A stretch of 64,000 nucleotides of DNA, taken from contig OX365949.1 of assembly GCA_947247005.1 (NCBI GenBank), positions 3,234,001-3,298,000 on the forward strand, in the 5' to 3' direction. This document shows positions 34,001 through 45,840 of the stretch, in pieces. The notes beneath the pieces were generated by a model. The model was not told where the DNA came from and searched no databases. It saw nothing but the letters and a program-made list of their open reading frames with translations. The position numbers were made by a program, and so were the translations under genes. The stretch comes from Spisula solida (Eukaryota > Mollusca > Bivalvia > Venerida > Mactridae). The stretch's first letter is position 1. Each line of letters begins with the position of its first letter.

Positions 34001-35430
34001 TCAACAAACTGTCATGAATTTTCTGCACACAGTTCACAAATACAAGCATAATACAAAGTTAACGTAAGTGGCTTGTAATCCAAGTTGATGCCACATACAG
34101 GCTGTCTTATGGAAATCTAACATGAGGCACATAGTGTTTACATATATGTTTTTCAGGTGGCAGCACGGCTTCATGAAATAGTTTCATGAAATTACCCCCT
34201 CCCCCCTCCCGGTATGGTGTATGTTTCGTGTTAGAATGAAATATAAGTGAGCTGGTTTTTATATTTATAAGTAGTCAAGTATAATGATACAGTGATGTGT
34301 ATACTAGCATGTTGTCGGTCAGTATACGTGTATCTAGAAACTGTCGAGCACAGTAGTATCGCCTAAGGCATCACATACTTGGAGGCTGCATGCATATAGG
34401 ATGACACGAGGAATAGACTTGGCGCAAGATGACTGCATCAAACACTTCAACAACAGACTGCACCGAACACATATGTCCACCTCGTGCAAGGTACTTCCGT
34501 GCCCGGATATACCTGACAAGTCATCTCCAGACATACCTAACCCAATCACCTAGATGGAGTCATGAAACCTAGATGGAGTCATGGTTATCTTCGAATACTT
34601 ACAATACTTATAATAGACGAACATCATTATTATTTTTATAAAGAAAGACAAAATTAATATCAGCACATGTAGGCATTTTTCTTGGCCTTGATGTTATAAA
34701 TATGTATTATATATTTCAGCTATTTTGTATTGATTTACGACACTATCGACGCACATGGGGGCGGATAGAATTAAACAACACATGAATGGATTACGTATAA
34801 TGTTACACATCATGTATATAGCAAGATGTTGCTCAATTCTATTTTGTTCATATAATAAAGAAATGGGACATAAAGACGGTTTGATAAAACGTTTTTGCTT
34901 AAACCCTGACGTAACAGATAGAGTCTACAGCAAACAGTCGACGAAGTGTTTCCTTTTCCAAGTCGTGAGAACGACACACTTTTTACATATCCATTAAAAA
35001 CAATATTCACAGAAAAGGAGTGTGCACAGTTATATACATTTTGAAACATGCTCACAGAGGCATGTATTAATGTAATATGTCGATACAATTCGAGCAACTG
35101 GGACTATGGTCGTTAATAGTTTGTGCGAGCTACCAAACAGTTAAAGGCCCCTACTGAATTGTTTGCCGTCACAGAAACTTGTGTAAAGTGGCACACCTTT
35201 TCTCTGATGGTTTTGTAATTGTTTTAACGCAACTTACTGTCAATGTTAACTTCCAAAAGAGTATCGTTAATTTAATTGTTGACAGGTTGACATGGAATGA
35301 GTATGCTGAATAAATGTATATTTTTTACTTTTAACTGATGGTTTTTACTTTCATCGAACGTCATCATGACTGCTATACCGACATCAGGGGTTTTCTAAAT
35401 GACTTTTAACGACGAAAAGAATGGCGTCAT
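31051..35430. other. Unassigned 4.4-kb interval
   Basis: No gene supported. A C-rich pyrimidine run lies at 34195-34210. CCTAGATGGAGTCATGAAA is tandemly doubled at 34549-34580. The somewhat GC-richer patch 34340-34550 has an open minus frame of 71 codons without a domain. Confidence 0.45.
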
Positions 35431-35431
35431 G

Positions 35432-35690
35432 GTGTGCCTCTTTAAAAATATTTTGAAGTTTGAACCTCCCAAGAGCTTAAATATGACTGCTAGACTGTTT
35501 CTTGGAGCAGGTTATAGCCTTGTTATCGTCTCCAATATTACCGGTGTAGTAATATCATAGTGATGTTAGATTTGGACGGAAACCAGACTATAATCTGCAC
35601 CACAAAACAGCCCTGTCGAAAAGGCCAATTGCGTGTCACTTTAAAACTATTTATTTCATCTCGAAGTTTGAACCTTCCACGAGCATAACG
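35432..35690 (+). repeat. Two diverged direct repeats about 200 bp apart
   Basis: CTTTAAAAATATTTTGAAG then TTTGAACCTCCCAAGAGC (about 35440-35478) resembles CTTTAAAACTATTTATTTC then GAAGTTTGAACCTTCCACGAGC (about 35639-35684). Probably part of an unlabelled dispersed element. Confidence 0.45.
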
Positions 35691-35693
35691 ACA

Positions 35694-35747
35694 ACAATGA
35701 CAACGATAGTAGCGTGGTTAACAATGACAACGATAGTAGCGTGGTTA
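35694..35747. repeat. 27-bp tandem duplication
   Basis: ACAATGACAACGATAGTAGC plus GTGGTTA occurs twice in tandem without a difference (35694-35720, 35721-35747). Confidence 0.93.
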
Positions 35748-35749
35748 TT

Positions 35750-38700
35750 GTTCAAATATACAAATTATATTAAAAATACATAACAAGTTTAAACTCGGTG
35801 ATAACATTTATACATGTATAGTATTTGATTTAGGTATTTGAACTAATAAATCCTTAAAGAACATTGAACCATTGGCGTCCACGGGATAAATAGTTTATTA
35901 AAAACATATCTCCACCACAATAACCTTATTATATGTAATCTATCCTAGATATCCAAAGTATTATTGTTGCTAGATATTACGAAAGAAGCGAGATATAAGA
36001 CGTACACCATCGCCATAGGTATTGTGTGCTAACTTTTAAGTAGGATTACAAACAGGGTTTATATTAATTCATTTTAAATCGTTTGTAAAACAATGCCTGT
36101 ATCTTGTATTAAATACCATCGCTAATTTGTTATTATTGACCTTCATCGTCATAATGGTACGCATATCACAGAGCCTCAAGCAGGAACGCTGGTATGATGT
36201 GAGATGCAGCCATTGGCGAAGGGAAGTACTGGTACAATAACACATGTCTATGGCGCAGTCATCCGGGGAGACTAGTGCAACTATGAATGATGCAGCCATC
36301 TGGGGGTGGGGGCATTTGTACCATGCTGTATGATGTAGCCGGGAGGAAAACATCGACCACAACACTCAGACGCCATACCACAGGTTAAGCATGAAAGTCC
36401 AAGGATTAACGCAATAGCTGGTCCTTATTTGTTGATGCTGAGTCTGCAACCACTCATCTTCCACACCGATGTATAGCTGCAAGGGAAACGTCAGTTGCAA
36501 ATGACGACCATGTCGACCATGACACAATGCATCATTATTTGATCATCATGCACAACACACGAAACAGGGATGAAACCAGAGTAATCAGCATCAGCAATGT
36601 AGTTTTAGAGATTAGTAAGGGGATAAAACTCACTAATGCCTCTCTTTGAAAAAACTTTATTGGGAATTTAAACGACCTCGCAAAAGTGTATGCTATTTTC
36701 GTACGCCATCGAAAAACGACATAGTTTGTATGACATGACATTGTTATCGGACGAAACCATGTTTTGCTATTTCTTGAACTAAATGCAGGTGTATTGGTAG
36801 GAAATGCCATGCTTTAGTTGAAAGTGATCAGAACAAGGCCGCTATCTGTTATTATAGAAGTCTTAATGCCATCAACGAACCTTACGGTACAAAGTCTACA
36901 AATAGTTCGGCTGTTTTAAATAACAATAGAAATATAATCTAAACCAATATAATTTTGAAGAACTTAAGTTGTAAAGAGAAAGTCGCTTGTCTTTACTTGA
37001 TCGATATTACAGAAGTCCTGGACAATTACATGCGACACAAATATACCACAAGAAGTCAGAATATTTGAATGAACAACACATTGAACTATCTTAAATTGAA
37101 ACTGTGATGTTAGTAAAGTGAGTGCAAAGCTTATGGTTCGTAAATCGGTCGACGAACTTACTAATTCGACACTGGTGAACAAAACATGTTATGGGCTTAG
37201 CGCTAAATCGACACCACACTTTGGATCAAAGTGAAATTACAAATGTAAGCAAGAACCGTATTTAATACAAATGAGGCTGAATTAGCATAAACTGTAAAAA
37301 TAAATGATTGAAGACAATGAGGTGGTGCATAAAACAGACAGGGTGACATGACTCATTAAATACGTTGTTACATTGAATAATGTTCTAAAACCATTATATT
37401 ACTGAATGTAAACTTCGTAGGTTTATATTGGGAAATCAAATCTCAACGATTGACCAACCCCCTAGAAAACGTATAGTCAGGGGTTTTCTAAAATATTCTC
37501 ATTTCCACGAAATTACTAGCCTATGTACTTTAGTCACCAACATCCATAAAATATACTGCCAAACAAGTTGAATGAGTCATAAACAGGATTTGTGTAAAAC
37601 CACATTGTTTCCCTTCGATGCTTTTATTGATTACAAAGATGTTTGTGAATTTAAATTACTTATTATGCTCAATTATGTTCGTTTTTGTCCCATAAAGCAT
37701 TGTAGACATACTATATTTGTTTACATGTGCGTAATTATGGTATTGTGGATTGGTACGGAAGTGTGAGGTTTGTGGTACGAAAATAGAGATTACAAAAATG
37801 ATAAAATGAACCTTTCTTGATATATGTAGTTCCTACCGGTTTTAAACGTTGCATTTGTAGAGGAATGAAACAATATGACAACCTGCAAACATGTGTTAAA
37901 GACCCTTTGCGAACAAAGGCTTCGATTAGAAACCTGTCAGCCAATGCCACCTGTGTGGACTCCAGACACACCATCTTCACTGATATTTAATCTGTTAATT
38001 AGTCGAAACTGAAAGGATTACTGCAAGTCCGACAGACAGCAATATTATTTCTAACAGTAAAACAACTATTCATATTTTAGAACAAACAGGACAATAATTA
38101 TAAAAATGAGACCAAGACAGAGAACACTAAATGGTTCAGGGAGAAAATTTATCGGTTAAAATATATCCTCAACAAGGAATCGGAAATTCGATTGAAAAAC
38201 TCGAGAACTCCTCCCTGCTACAAACACTGACCCGAAGGATGACGTCGTTGAAACAAACATATTTTTGTTACAGACGTAACCCCCAACGTTTGACGTTACG
38301 TCTAATAGGATCAACTGTTAACAAAAAAGTGTTTTATATTCTTGTTGTTGATCTGTACAGGCAGGTTTGTTGACTGGGTAGCAAATTAACGCAAACATCA
38401 TAGTAAAACATGTATAAGAACTCTGTAAAAGGAGCTTTGTTAAAATGGTAAAGGAAAAACCCAGGACTTTCACACCACCGTGTACGTCATTGCGTTAAAC
38501 ATTTCAACAGCCATGTTCACAATTACAGCAACCTGAATGGCCATTAAGTTTAATTATAATGAAAGCATTGTCAATTAGAAAACCATAACGAGACTAATTT
38601 AAACGAATTTTGCAAAATGATTTTAGTAGCAATTGGTATTTAACATTTAAACTGTTTTGTGTTTATTTGTGACCTTATAATAGAACGTTGCAAGGTGTGT

Positions 38701-41700
38701 GAGCTGTATACATGTAAAAGTTAATTGTTATCAACATGTATGCAGTCTATTATTGGAAACACGAGCTAATGTCATTAAATTTTGTAGGTTTAATCAATTT
38801 ACAACACTTATTGCCACTTCATTGGTTTTATTATGTAAAGTCTAATTTCTTTTCAGCCCCTCCACAGACGTACTGTGATTGCCTATGTTCAATAGTTTAT
38901 TAGTACGCGTTCGTGGTCCGTGTTCTAATTGTCAAAGCTTTTTCACGTACATGACCAGTTCATGGAAATATGTCGACGATGAAAGGTACCTCGTTCAAAT
39001 GAAATACAAAGCCAATTACATATCGAAATAAGACAGGGGTGGTATTCAATACATATCTTAATTAACTGGAGAATGAGCACGGCCAATCATATCACCTGTT
39101 ACTGAGTTTAATATGGTGTGATCTGATTTGTTGTATCTATCCTTAAGTCAAGGAAAATCAATATTGAATACCAACCGAGGACACCATATGAGTGTATGAT
39201 ACAAACTAGCTAGAATACTAGTATCGTACATATACAAGTCTCCCCATCAACAATGGTCGTAACCACACTCTATGCTAACCATCCATTTTATGTTTACGTC
39301 GATGCACAAACATATTTGTTGCTAGCGTGAGCCTGTAATAGTTGTTAAACTCGATTATCTTCGAAAGCGATCTCCCATTTTTAATTATTACATATGCAAG
39401 TCTAGGTTGTATCTTAGAATGTCATGCATTCATATTCGGTTGATCCAGTTACGGACAAAAACATCTCTTTATGGACATACAGAAAAAGGATCACTCAACT
39501 ACGGAATTTCATGCACGTGTCCATAGTCCGCGTTCCGTATCCGCATATGGACAAGGAAACTCTTTATCATGCATCCGCTTACTAGCCTTTCCGTGTTAAC
39601 ATATCGGTGTGTATTTTTAATCAAAGCATTGTTTCGAGAACGCCTAAGAAACTTATAATTATCATGTTTTATGCGCTATGAAATATGTTCCTTTTGTACA
39701 TTTTTAACACCAATGTGCATTTTAATTATATGCTAGAATGAAACATTGCAACACATTATGTTGTGTCGGTGTTTTGCTGGATTTTGGTGGTAAAGCCCAA
39801 AGTGTGTTCGGTAGTTTATAATTGTGGATGTTAAAAGCGGTTTGTCTGTAGAGAACCATACTATAACCACCGTGCACCTATATGTAACTATTTGACAAAG
39901 ACGTGGGTTGTAGTACAGTAGTAGATATCTATATACTGTAAATCGTTGGCTATAATTTATATGAAGTTCTACCGTGAAACCAAATATTTCTTCACGAAGT
40001 ATTGCTATTTGCCATTCGGCATTAATTGTGTAGAATCAAATAACATAACCTAAATATATATCGACGATACGATATTATCCATGTGCATTAATCAACGAAT
40101 CATTTCATCGCCCACGAATAGAAATGATTCAACGGTATGTCGATTTCAGAACGAGACTCAGTGAATGAATGAAGATGATGCAATATTGCAAGAGTACTTC
40201 ACTGTATACATAGACTGTATAACGTTATAAATAATATTTTTCAAAACATAACATGTCTATTCGCTACCTGCCACATGTAGAGGTATTTTAGCTGTCGATA
40301 ATCTATACGTTTTTTGGCACGATCTTTACTATTTGATAGTATCAACATATTAATAACAATGTTAACTCTACCATAAATCTGGTTTTATAAATAGCAAATA
40401 CAACTGAAATGACTCAATAGTAAGTCAAAATAACGTCGTTTATTAGGGGAACACATGAAGTTAACCAGTGTATAAGATATGCATTAACGGAAATACATTG
40501 GTACGTACCAATATTCAGGCGGCAGTGACCTGCTGTGGACACTCTTATAACTTCAAAGTAAACGTTCCAGTCGGCCGAGACGCTCCCTCAAAAGCACCAA
40601 ATCGCGGACTATCGGCGTTACGCTAAGGACGAGTACTGAGCGCCGCGAGACATACCACACGCAAGCCTGCATCCCAGAGCCTCAGATGGGATAAATAGGA
40701 TTTGTTTGCTTAACAAAATTGGTTACATATCACAGTGACTTCTCAAATGCAGACAGACTCATTGATAAGACCACCTTATCATTACCCGCTTAACTTAAAG
40801 GGTACTGTTTTATCAAAGCACTTACAGAAACAGTAAAGATACACACAATTTTCATAATTCTTGAACGAATACACATTAGGGACATACATGTATTTGGTTT
40901 AAATGAATGAATTTCCTGAAGCATCATTATGTTATAAGGAATAACATAAGGTGTACATTTGAGGGAAACTTTAATGTTATCGTAAGTGCTTTGATAATAC
41001 ACTACCCTGAGTCGGATTGATCTTATAAATCTTGTTAAAACATTTTTCACCTGAAATGTACGTCAAATGTTTTGTTACGTCATAAGTCACATGGAAAACA
41101 ATTAACGGTAAGTACGTTTTCAATTATTTTATCACATGACTTTCTACTAGAATTTTACAAGAACTGCTAGCAACAATAGTATTTTTGTTCTGAGTCTTGG
41201 AATATTTAAAATATCAAGTGTCGACTAATTCTTTGATACAAGCTCAATATAAAAATTTCAGCACTAAGACAAAGCTGTTAAAAATACCATTGTACGTCAT
41301 AGTACAGAAATTAATGTTTAACTTAAAACTGTCAATTAGGTTTCGACGTAAGCGAGTAATGCCCAAGTCTGTTAAGTTTCCTCATGCTGAGTAAATCTAC
41401 GGAGGAATAATACATATTTGTTTAGAGTCAGGGGTGAAGGAATTTGGTTAGGAAATGTCCTGCCTATATGTATAAGGGGTTACTCACTATGTGAATATAA
41501 TGACCCCAGTGTATCATCAGTGTATATATAGGGTGATGCAACATCTGATTGAATATTATAGCAGGATAGATTTAATGATGAGTACATACATTAGTTCTTT
41601 ATTATTTATACTATAAAACATACTTATCACAATATATGTTAATTCTAGAGAACGTCGAAATTCTACCAAAGAGAAACGAATTATATCCCCGTTAATAAGA

Positions 41701-42240
41701 TTAATTTGTCATTTATTTTTGTCACGTGTAGCGTATACATGTATATGCCTACGAAAATAATGAAATTACATAAATGTGGTCCATCAATAAAGAAAGCCAA
41801 AATTAACTTAATATATGAAACCGTGTAAAAACAGTACTAATCCAGTAGCTGTTACATTAAAACCATATATTAACAGACACACTCTTTGTTATTTCAATCC
41901 TTCGTTAATTAATTAGTGTTATTCAATTAACACCAAAAGCAAACTCATAAAGACGTATAATTAATAATCATGTTTCTGCAGCCATATTTACGGCGCTAGA
42001 AAACAAAACTAAATAATCTACTGCTTTGTTTGGTCCGATGAGACTGAATGGAAAACTATCAAGTAGTTATGGAAATAATTTCATATACCATCCTTCATAA
42101 GTTTAATAACTGTAGCCAGATCATTGATTGGTGTGTTCAGTTAGCTAAGCCCCTCCTACAATCGTGTGAATACTCATATATTGTACGACGCCTGTCTATC
42201 TGCAAGTAGTACAGTGTACGATAAGCGAAGGAAAATATAC
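35750..42240. other. Unassigned 6.5-kb interval
   Basis: No gene supported. Two patches look richer in G+C than their surroundings: 36165-36365 (an open minus frame of 98 codons, no domain) and 40510-40690. They could be exons or old insertions, but nothing recognisable is encoded. Confidence 0.4.
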
Positions 42241-42261
42241 CAACACTATACGCGCTTAATA

Positions 42262-42299
42262 TATAAAACAAGCGCTAGATCTGAACAATAATCATCAGT
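42262..42299 (+). promoter_or_regulatory. Core promoter of the EGF-domain gene: TATA box and initiator-like site
   Basis: TATAAAA at 42262-42268 is followed by TCATC (A at 42294) and TCAGT (A at 42297). The spacing of 32 or 35 bases from the first T of the TATA box fits a TATA-directed start. This predicts a 5' leader of about 70 nt before the ATG at 42366. Confidence 0.55.
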
Positions 42300-42365
42300 G
42301 AATAATAATATTTTATTAATTACTGGATAATAAAATATTTAGTGTGAACAGAGAAAGATTTAACA

Positions 42366-42845
42366 ATGGGGAAAGTAACGTTATTTACGAAAAACACTGA
42401 AACGTGTCAAACTGAAGTTAGCGAAGTTAGTGATATTTCTAATAGTGAATTATCAAACTCAAGACGGACTAGCTCAAATACTTGCACTTATGCAACGACA
42501 CGGCGGAATACCGGTGGACTTAACATTGTAAACGTGTCTATAGTTCTTTTTGTTGTGATAGTGTACCTTAGTCCTCAAGTGGCTGGCATTCCTAGTTTTT
42601 TATGTCATTCCAGAGTGAAATGCCTGAATGGAGGAAGAATGCATATACCTGACGGTCCTTTTGGATTCTGTCAGTGCATATGTCCGAAACGATTCGTTGG
42701 TCTTAGATGCGAGTTCAACAGACTCTTTTCAGGACGTGGTCGTCGGGTACGAAGAGTTAACAGACTTAAACGACTTGTGAAAATTAGAAACGAAGTTGGA
42801 CATTTATTATCAGACAAAAGACGACACAGACATTCCCAGAGATGA
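42366..42845 (+). CDS. Single-exon EGF-like domain protein, 159 residues, secreted or type II membrane-anchored
   Basis: ATG at 42366 has A at -3 and G at +4. Residues 1-50 are Ser/Thr-rich and polar. Residues 52-70 (NIVNVSIVLFVVIVYLSP) form one hydrophobic segment, either an internal signal peptide or a type II anchor. Then follows one EGF-like module with Cys 80, 86, 102, 104, 106 and 115. The NGG after Cys86 and the ending CPKRFVGLRCE are typical of EGF. The third cysteine is displaced, giving a closely packed C-x-C-x-C, which resembles EGF modules of astacin-type proteins more than the classical spacing. Residues 121-159 are very basic, with furin-type sites RGRR (124-127) and RVRR (127-130). 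This suggests release of a short EGF ligand or peptide. A TATA box lies about 100 bp upstream and AATAAA at 42999. No neighbour gene is recognised. A precise ortholog is not identified. Confidence 0.82.
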   Translation: MGKVTLFTKNTETCQTEVSEVSDISNSELSNSRRTSSNTCTYATTRRNTGGLNIVNVSIVLFVVIVYLSPQVAGIPSFLCHSRVKCLNGGRMHIPDGPFGFCQCICPKRFVGLRCEFNRLFSGRGRRVRRVNRLKRLVKIRNEVGHLLSDKRRHRHSQR

Positions 42846-42929
42846 CGAGATTCTACGAGATTATAAACAGTTATAAAATTAGGTAAATATTAATTTATAG
42901 TTATACATGTATTTTTTTAAAATTATTAT

Positions 42930-42962
42930 TTGTATACATGTACATGTACATGTAAACATGTA
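42930..42962. repeat. Short (ACATGT)n-like microsatellite in the 3' UTR
   Basis: ATACATGTACATGTACATGT with degenerate edges. Confidence 0.8.
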
Positions 42963-42998
42963 TGGGGAGTTATCTAAAATCACGTTGACTTTTGCTCT

Positions 42999-43004
42999 AA
43001 TAAA
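42999..43004 (+). terminator. Poly(A) signal of the EGF-domain gene
   Basis: AATAAA is 154 nt after the stop codon, followed by a T-rich stretch (GTTTTTCTTAC). It would close an intronless transcript of about 720 nt. Confidence 0.5.
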
Positions 43005-43009
43005 AACGT

Positions 43010-45636
43010 TTTTCTTACAATTTGAAGTTACAAATCTGTGAACCTTGTAAATTTGGTATGCATGTACCAGTGTTGATAATAATTAAAGTTACAGCACATA
43101 ACTGCATTTAACTTAGTGATATGTACCATGTTTACATTCAGCATAGGTTACTAACATTTTCCTTTGGCCCTACATCGACGACTGTCAAAATGGCTGGCCA
43201 CGTGCCATCACTAGAACACAATCGTCTGTGACAGGCTGACATATACTTACAAAAGTTTAAGATTAAATTAAAATCGAGACATGCTAGTTGCGAACGTCAC
43301 CGTGTTTTGCTTGACGGTAATTGCTCAGTAATTGGATTTTATTGCAACAACTTTTTTGCACCAAGTTTTACATCAGCGGTTTTCGGTTTTCATTATGAAA
43401 CGCAATGAGTAATCCCCCACTAATTGTATGTCTGGCAAGCGTGACATGCATCTTCACATGCTGAATATAACATACATTGTCAGTAGTGGATTAGGATTAT
43501 CTAGCTAGGTAAATACCCTGCTGAAGGTTAAGTGAAACTCGTGCATTTAGTCAGCCTGTACTCCACCTCGTACATCGTACGTTATCTCGCTATATTCTGC
43601 CGGCTTATCAATGCAACGAAATTAAGTCGACCGCGGTTTGTATGTTTTGAGATAGGTTGTGTGTCTATTTTGTTATCGAAACTAAAGTAATCAATTTCCT
43701 TAAAACATGTCAGGAGGTATGTAATTGTTAGGCTTAAGTGTTCTTATGTCCTTGAAAATTCTTACGCGAAAAAATCTTACGTTCATTCATTGATAGAAAA
43801 GTCTGTCTTACATAAAATGCGCTCATAAAATATATTAAGTACGACATACTACAGCGCAGTGGGGAAAATAAAATCTTGATCAAAAGTATTAATACGGTTT
43901 AAAGCAATAGGCAAATTTATTGCATCTAATTTGAAGCCTCCGGCACGCAACAGTATTGAATTAGACAATCGTTTACTAGTTCTTTTATTTTCAACACCAC
44001 ATAACAATTAATCCGTAATAAAGTTAAAACAGCGTTTAATTATGCATTTGTATTCAGAATACATAGAACAATACAAGATACTGTCTATTTGTCCAAAATA
44101 TCTGCCATATGTTAGGCAAAATGTATTTTTAATGCAAATGTTTTAGTTTGTCAACGTAAAATTAACGTCGCTCGGCAATAATTCAAGCAAACGTCTTCTT
44201 CATCGGACTGTGATTTATGCTACAAGGTGCAACGCGTATTAACGTTATTTATATGAACTTTATTTAAATCCATAATGAAATGGTGACAAATACTAGCCTA
44301 TTATGGATTGTAGACGGCAACAAAAGGCGCAAACTCTAATATAAGAACACATGCTATGATTGACTTTCGCATATTCATCAAAATATGCTGTGTTACCAAA
44401 ACAATGTAACGATCTATTTTGACCGTCAAGGTTAATGAAAATAGATCACAATAAACGACCAATATACACACCATATAAGTGTTCATTGACTGTCAGTAGT
44501 TCAATAGCTTTATGATTGTGACTTGTCACGACAACTAGTATACTTGACACCTTATTGTCAGCAAATAAATAATTATTAATAATTATCATATTCGTAGAAC
44601 TGCTTTACAGTTTAGGTAACATAACTCTAAATGTTTCTGGAACGGTAGACAGCCGAATGGATTCTGTGCAACGCAATACTAAATAAATATGAAAACTGAC
44701 GTTGAACTAATGAAATCTGGGCAACTCACCACTAAATGAATCTAAAACGAACATGGGGCTGATGCTGCGTAGACAACACGCTACTTAATAAAGCTGTCGG
44801 TTGTTGACGTATATAAAGCTAGTGGAGATTAATAAGATCGCTCTATACAAAGGAACGGTCGAGATCTAGTTGATCTTTTATTGATGGGAACGTCTTATTG
44901 AAAAGAGAATCTCATTGAACATTTTCCCAAAATAAATGTTATCGTTTTATTTGCCAAACCTTAACGGTGTCGTCACGAGATGGCGAAACATGATACAGCC
45001 CGTCTTATTGCGAGTTTCTTTAATGTTAAACAAGTATATTAAGGTCATTATGAAGTAATATGTTCACTGTGGGAACGTTATAAATTCAAATACACTGTTG
45101 TCATTTTTATTATCTAAGATGTATTATAAATGTTAATTGAAAGTGATGATACTTACAGCGGCACAAGGTGGCTCACCGCAAAGCTGGTGTACTGTTACGG
45201 ATTTTAAATAGTTTGTCATCAAATTGCCATAGAGCCACGATTTAAACACCTGTTAATTGTTTGTGTATGTAATTAATAAAAAAACGTTATCACAATACAT
45301 TGTAGACTATTTAATTAAGTTTTAGTACCTAGTACATCGCGTGTTACACACTTGAAACTCTTTCAATTTCCTATGTTCGGTTTATCTATTCAAATACAGT
45401 TCACAGCGGTGACTTGACATGAACTCTTTTAAATAGCCTGCGAGGATGCACTTACATTCACTTCAGTGCAATATGAATAGACAGTTATAAACGCATCACT
45501 ACCTATGTAAACTATCAAAATGGTTTGTTTTCAATTTGTAACGGTGGGTGCAGTATGTTTACCATTTTCATTAAGAACTTCAAGCAATTTTAACTCTTTA
45601 CCTGACTAATCATGTTTTATTTTTGTGTATTTTCAG
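43010..45636. other. Unassigned interval downstream of the EGF-domain gene
   Basis: No gene supported. It could be an intron if the AG|GTAAAT at 42881-42888 is a used donor (see findings). Confidence 0.45.
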
Positions 45637-45637
45637 C

Positions 45638-45840
45638 ATATTATGGTTCAGGCACTAGTCAACATGACATATACTAGTCACATACAGAATGATGGAAGAA
45701 ATACAAAAATGAAATCCACGTGTTCCTCCTCGCTCGTCCCGATCTCTAATATGCGAAGGACGTCAAACAATAGAAGCCATCGTATGACATGACAAGATAG
45801 ATGCTCCCGGTTCAACAATAAAGTAATTATACGTCGCGTA
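45638..45840 (+). other. Candidate 3' terminal exon
   Basis: A good acceptor (TTTTTGTGTATTTTCAG ending at 45637) is followed by an open frame of 49 codons (ATG at 45644, ending with TGA near 45792) and by AATAAA at 45817-45822. The short product is not recognised. The combination could be the last exon of an unknown or long non-coding transcript, or chance. Confidence 0.22.

Noticed and set aside
36069..36365. 98-codon minus frame with many Cys, Trp and Pro
   Set aside because: No recognisable domain and no splice or promoter context; kept only as a GC-richer patch.
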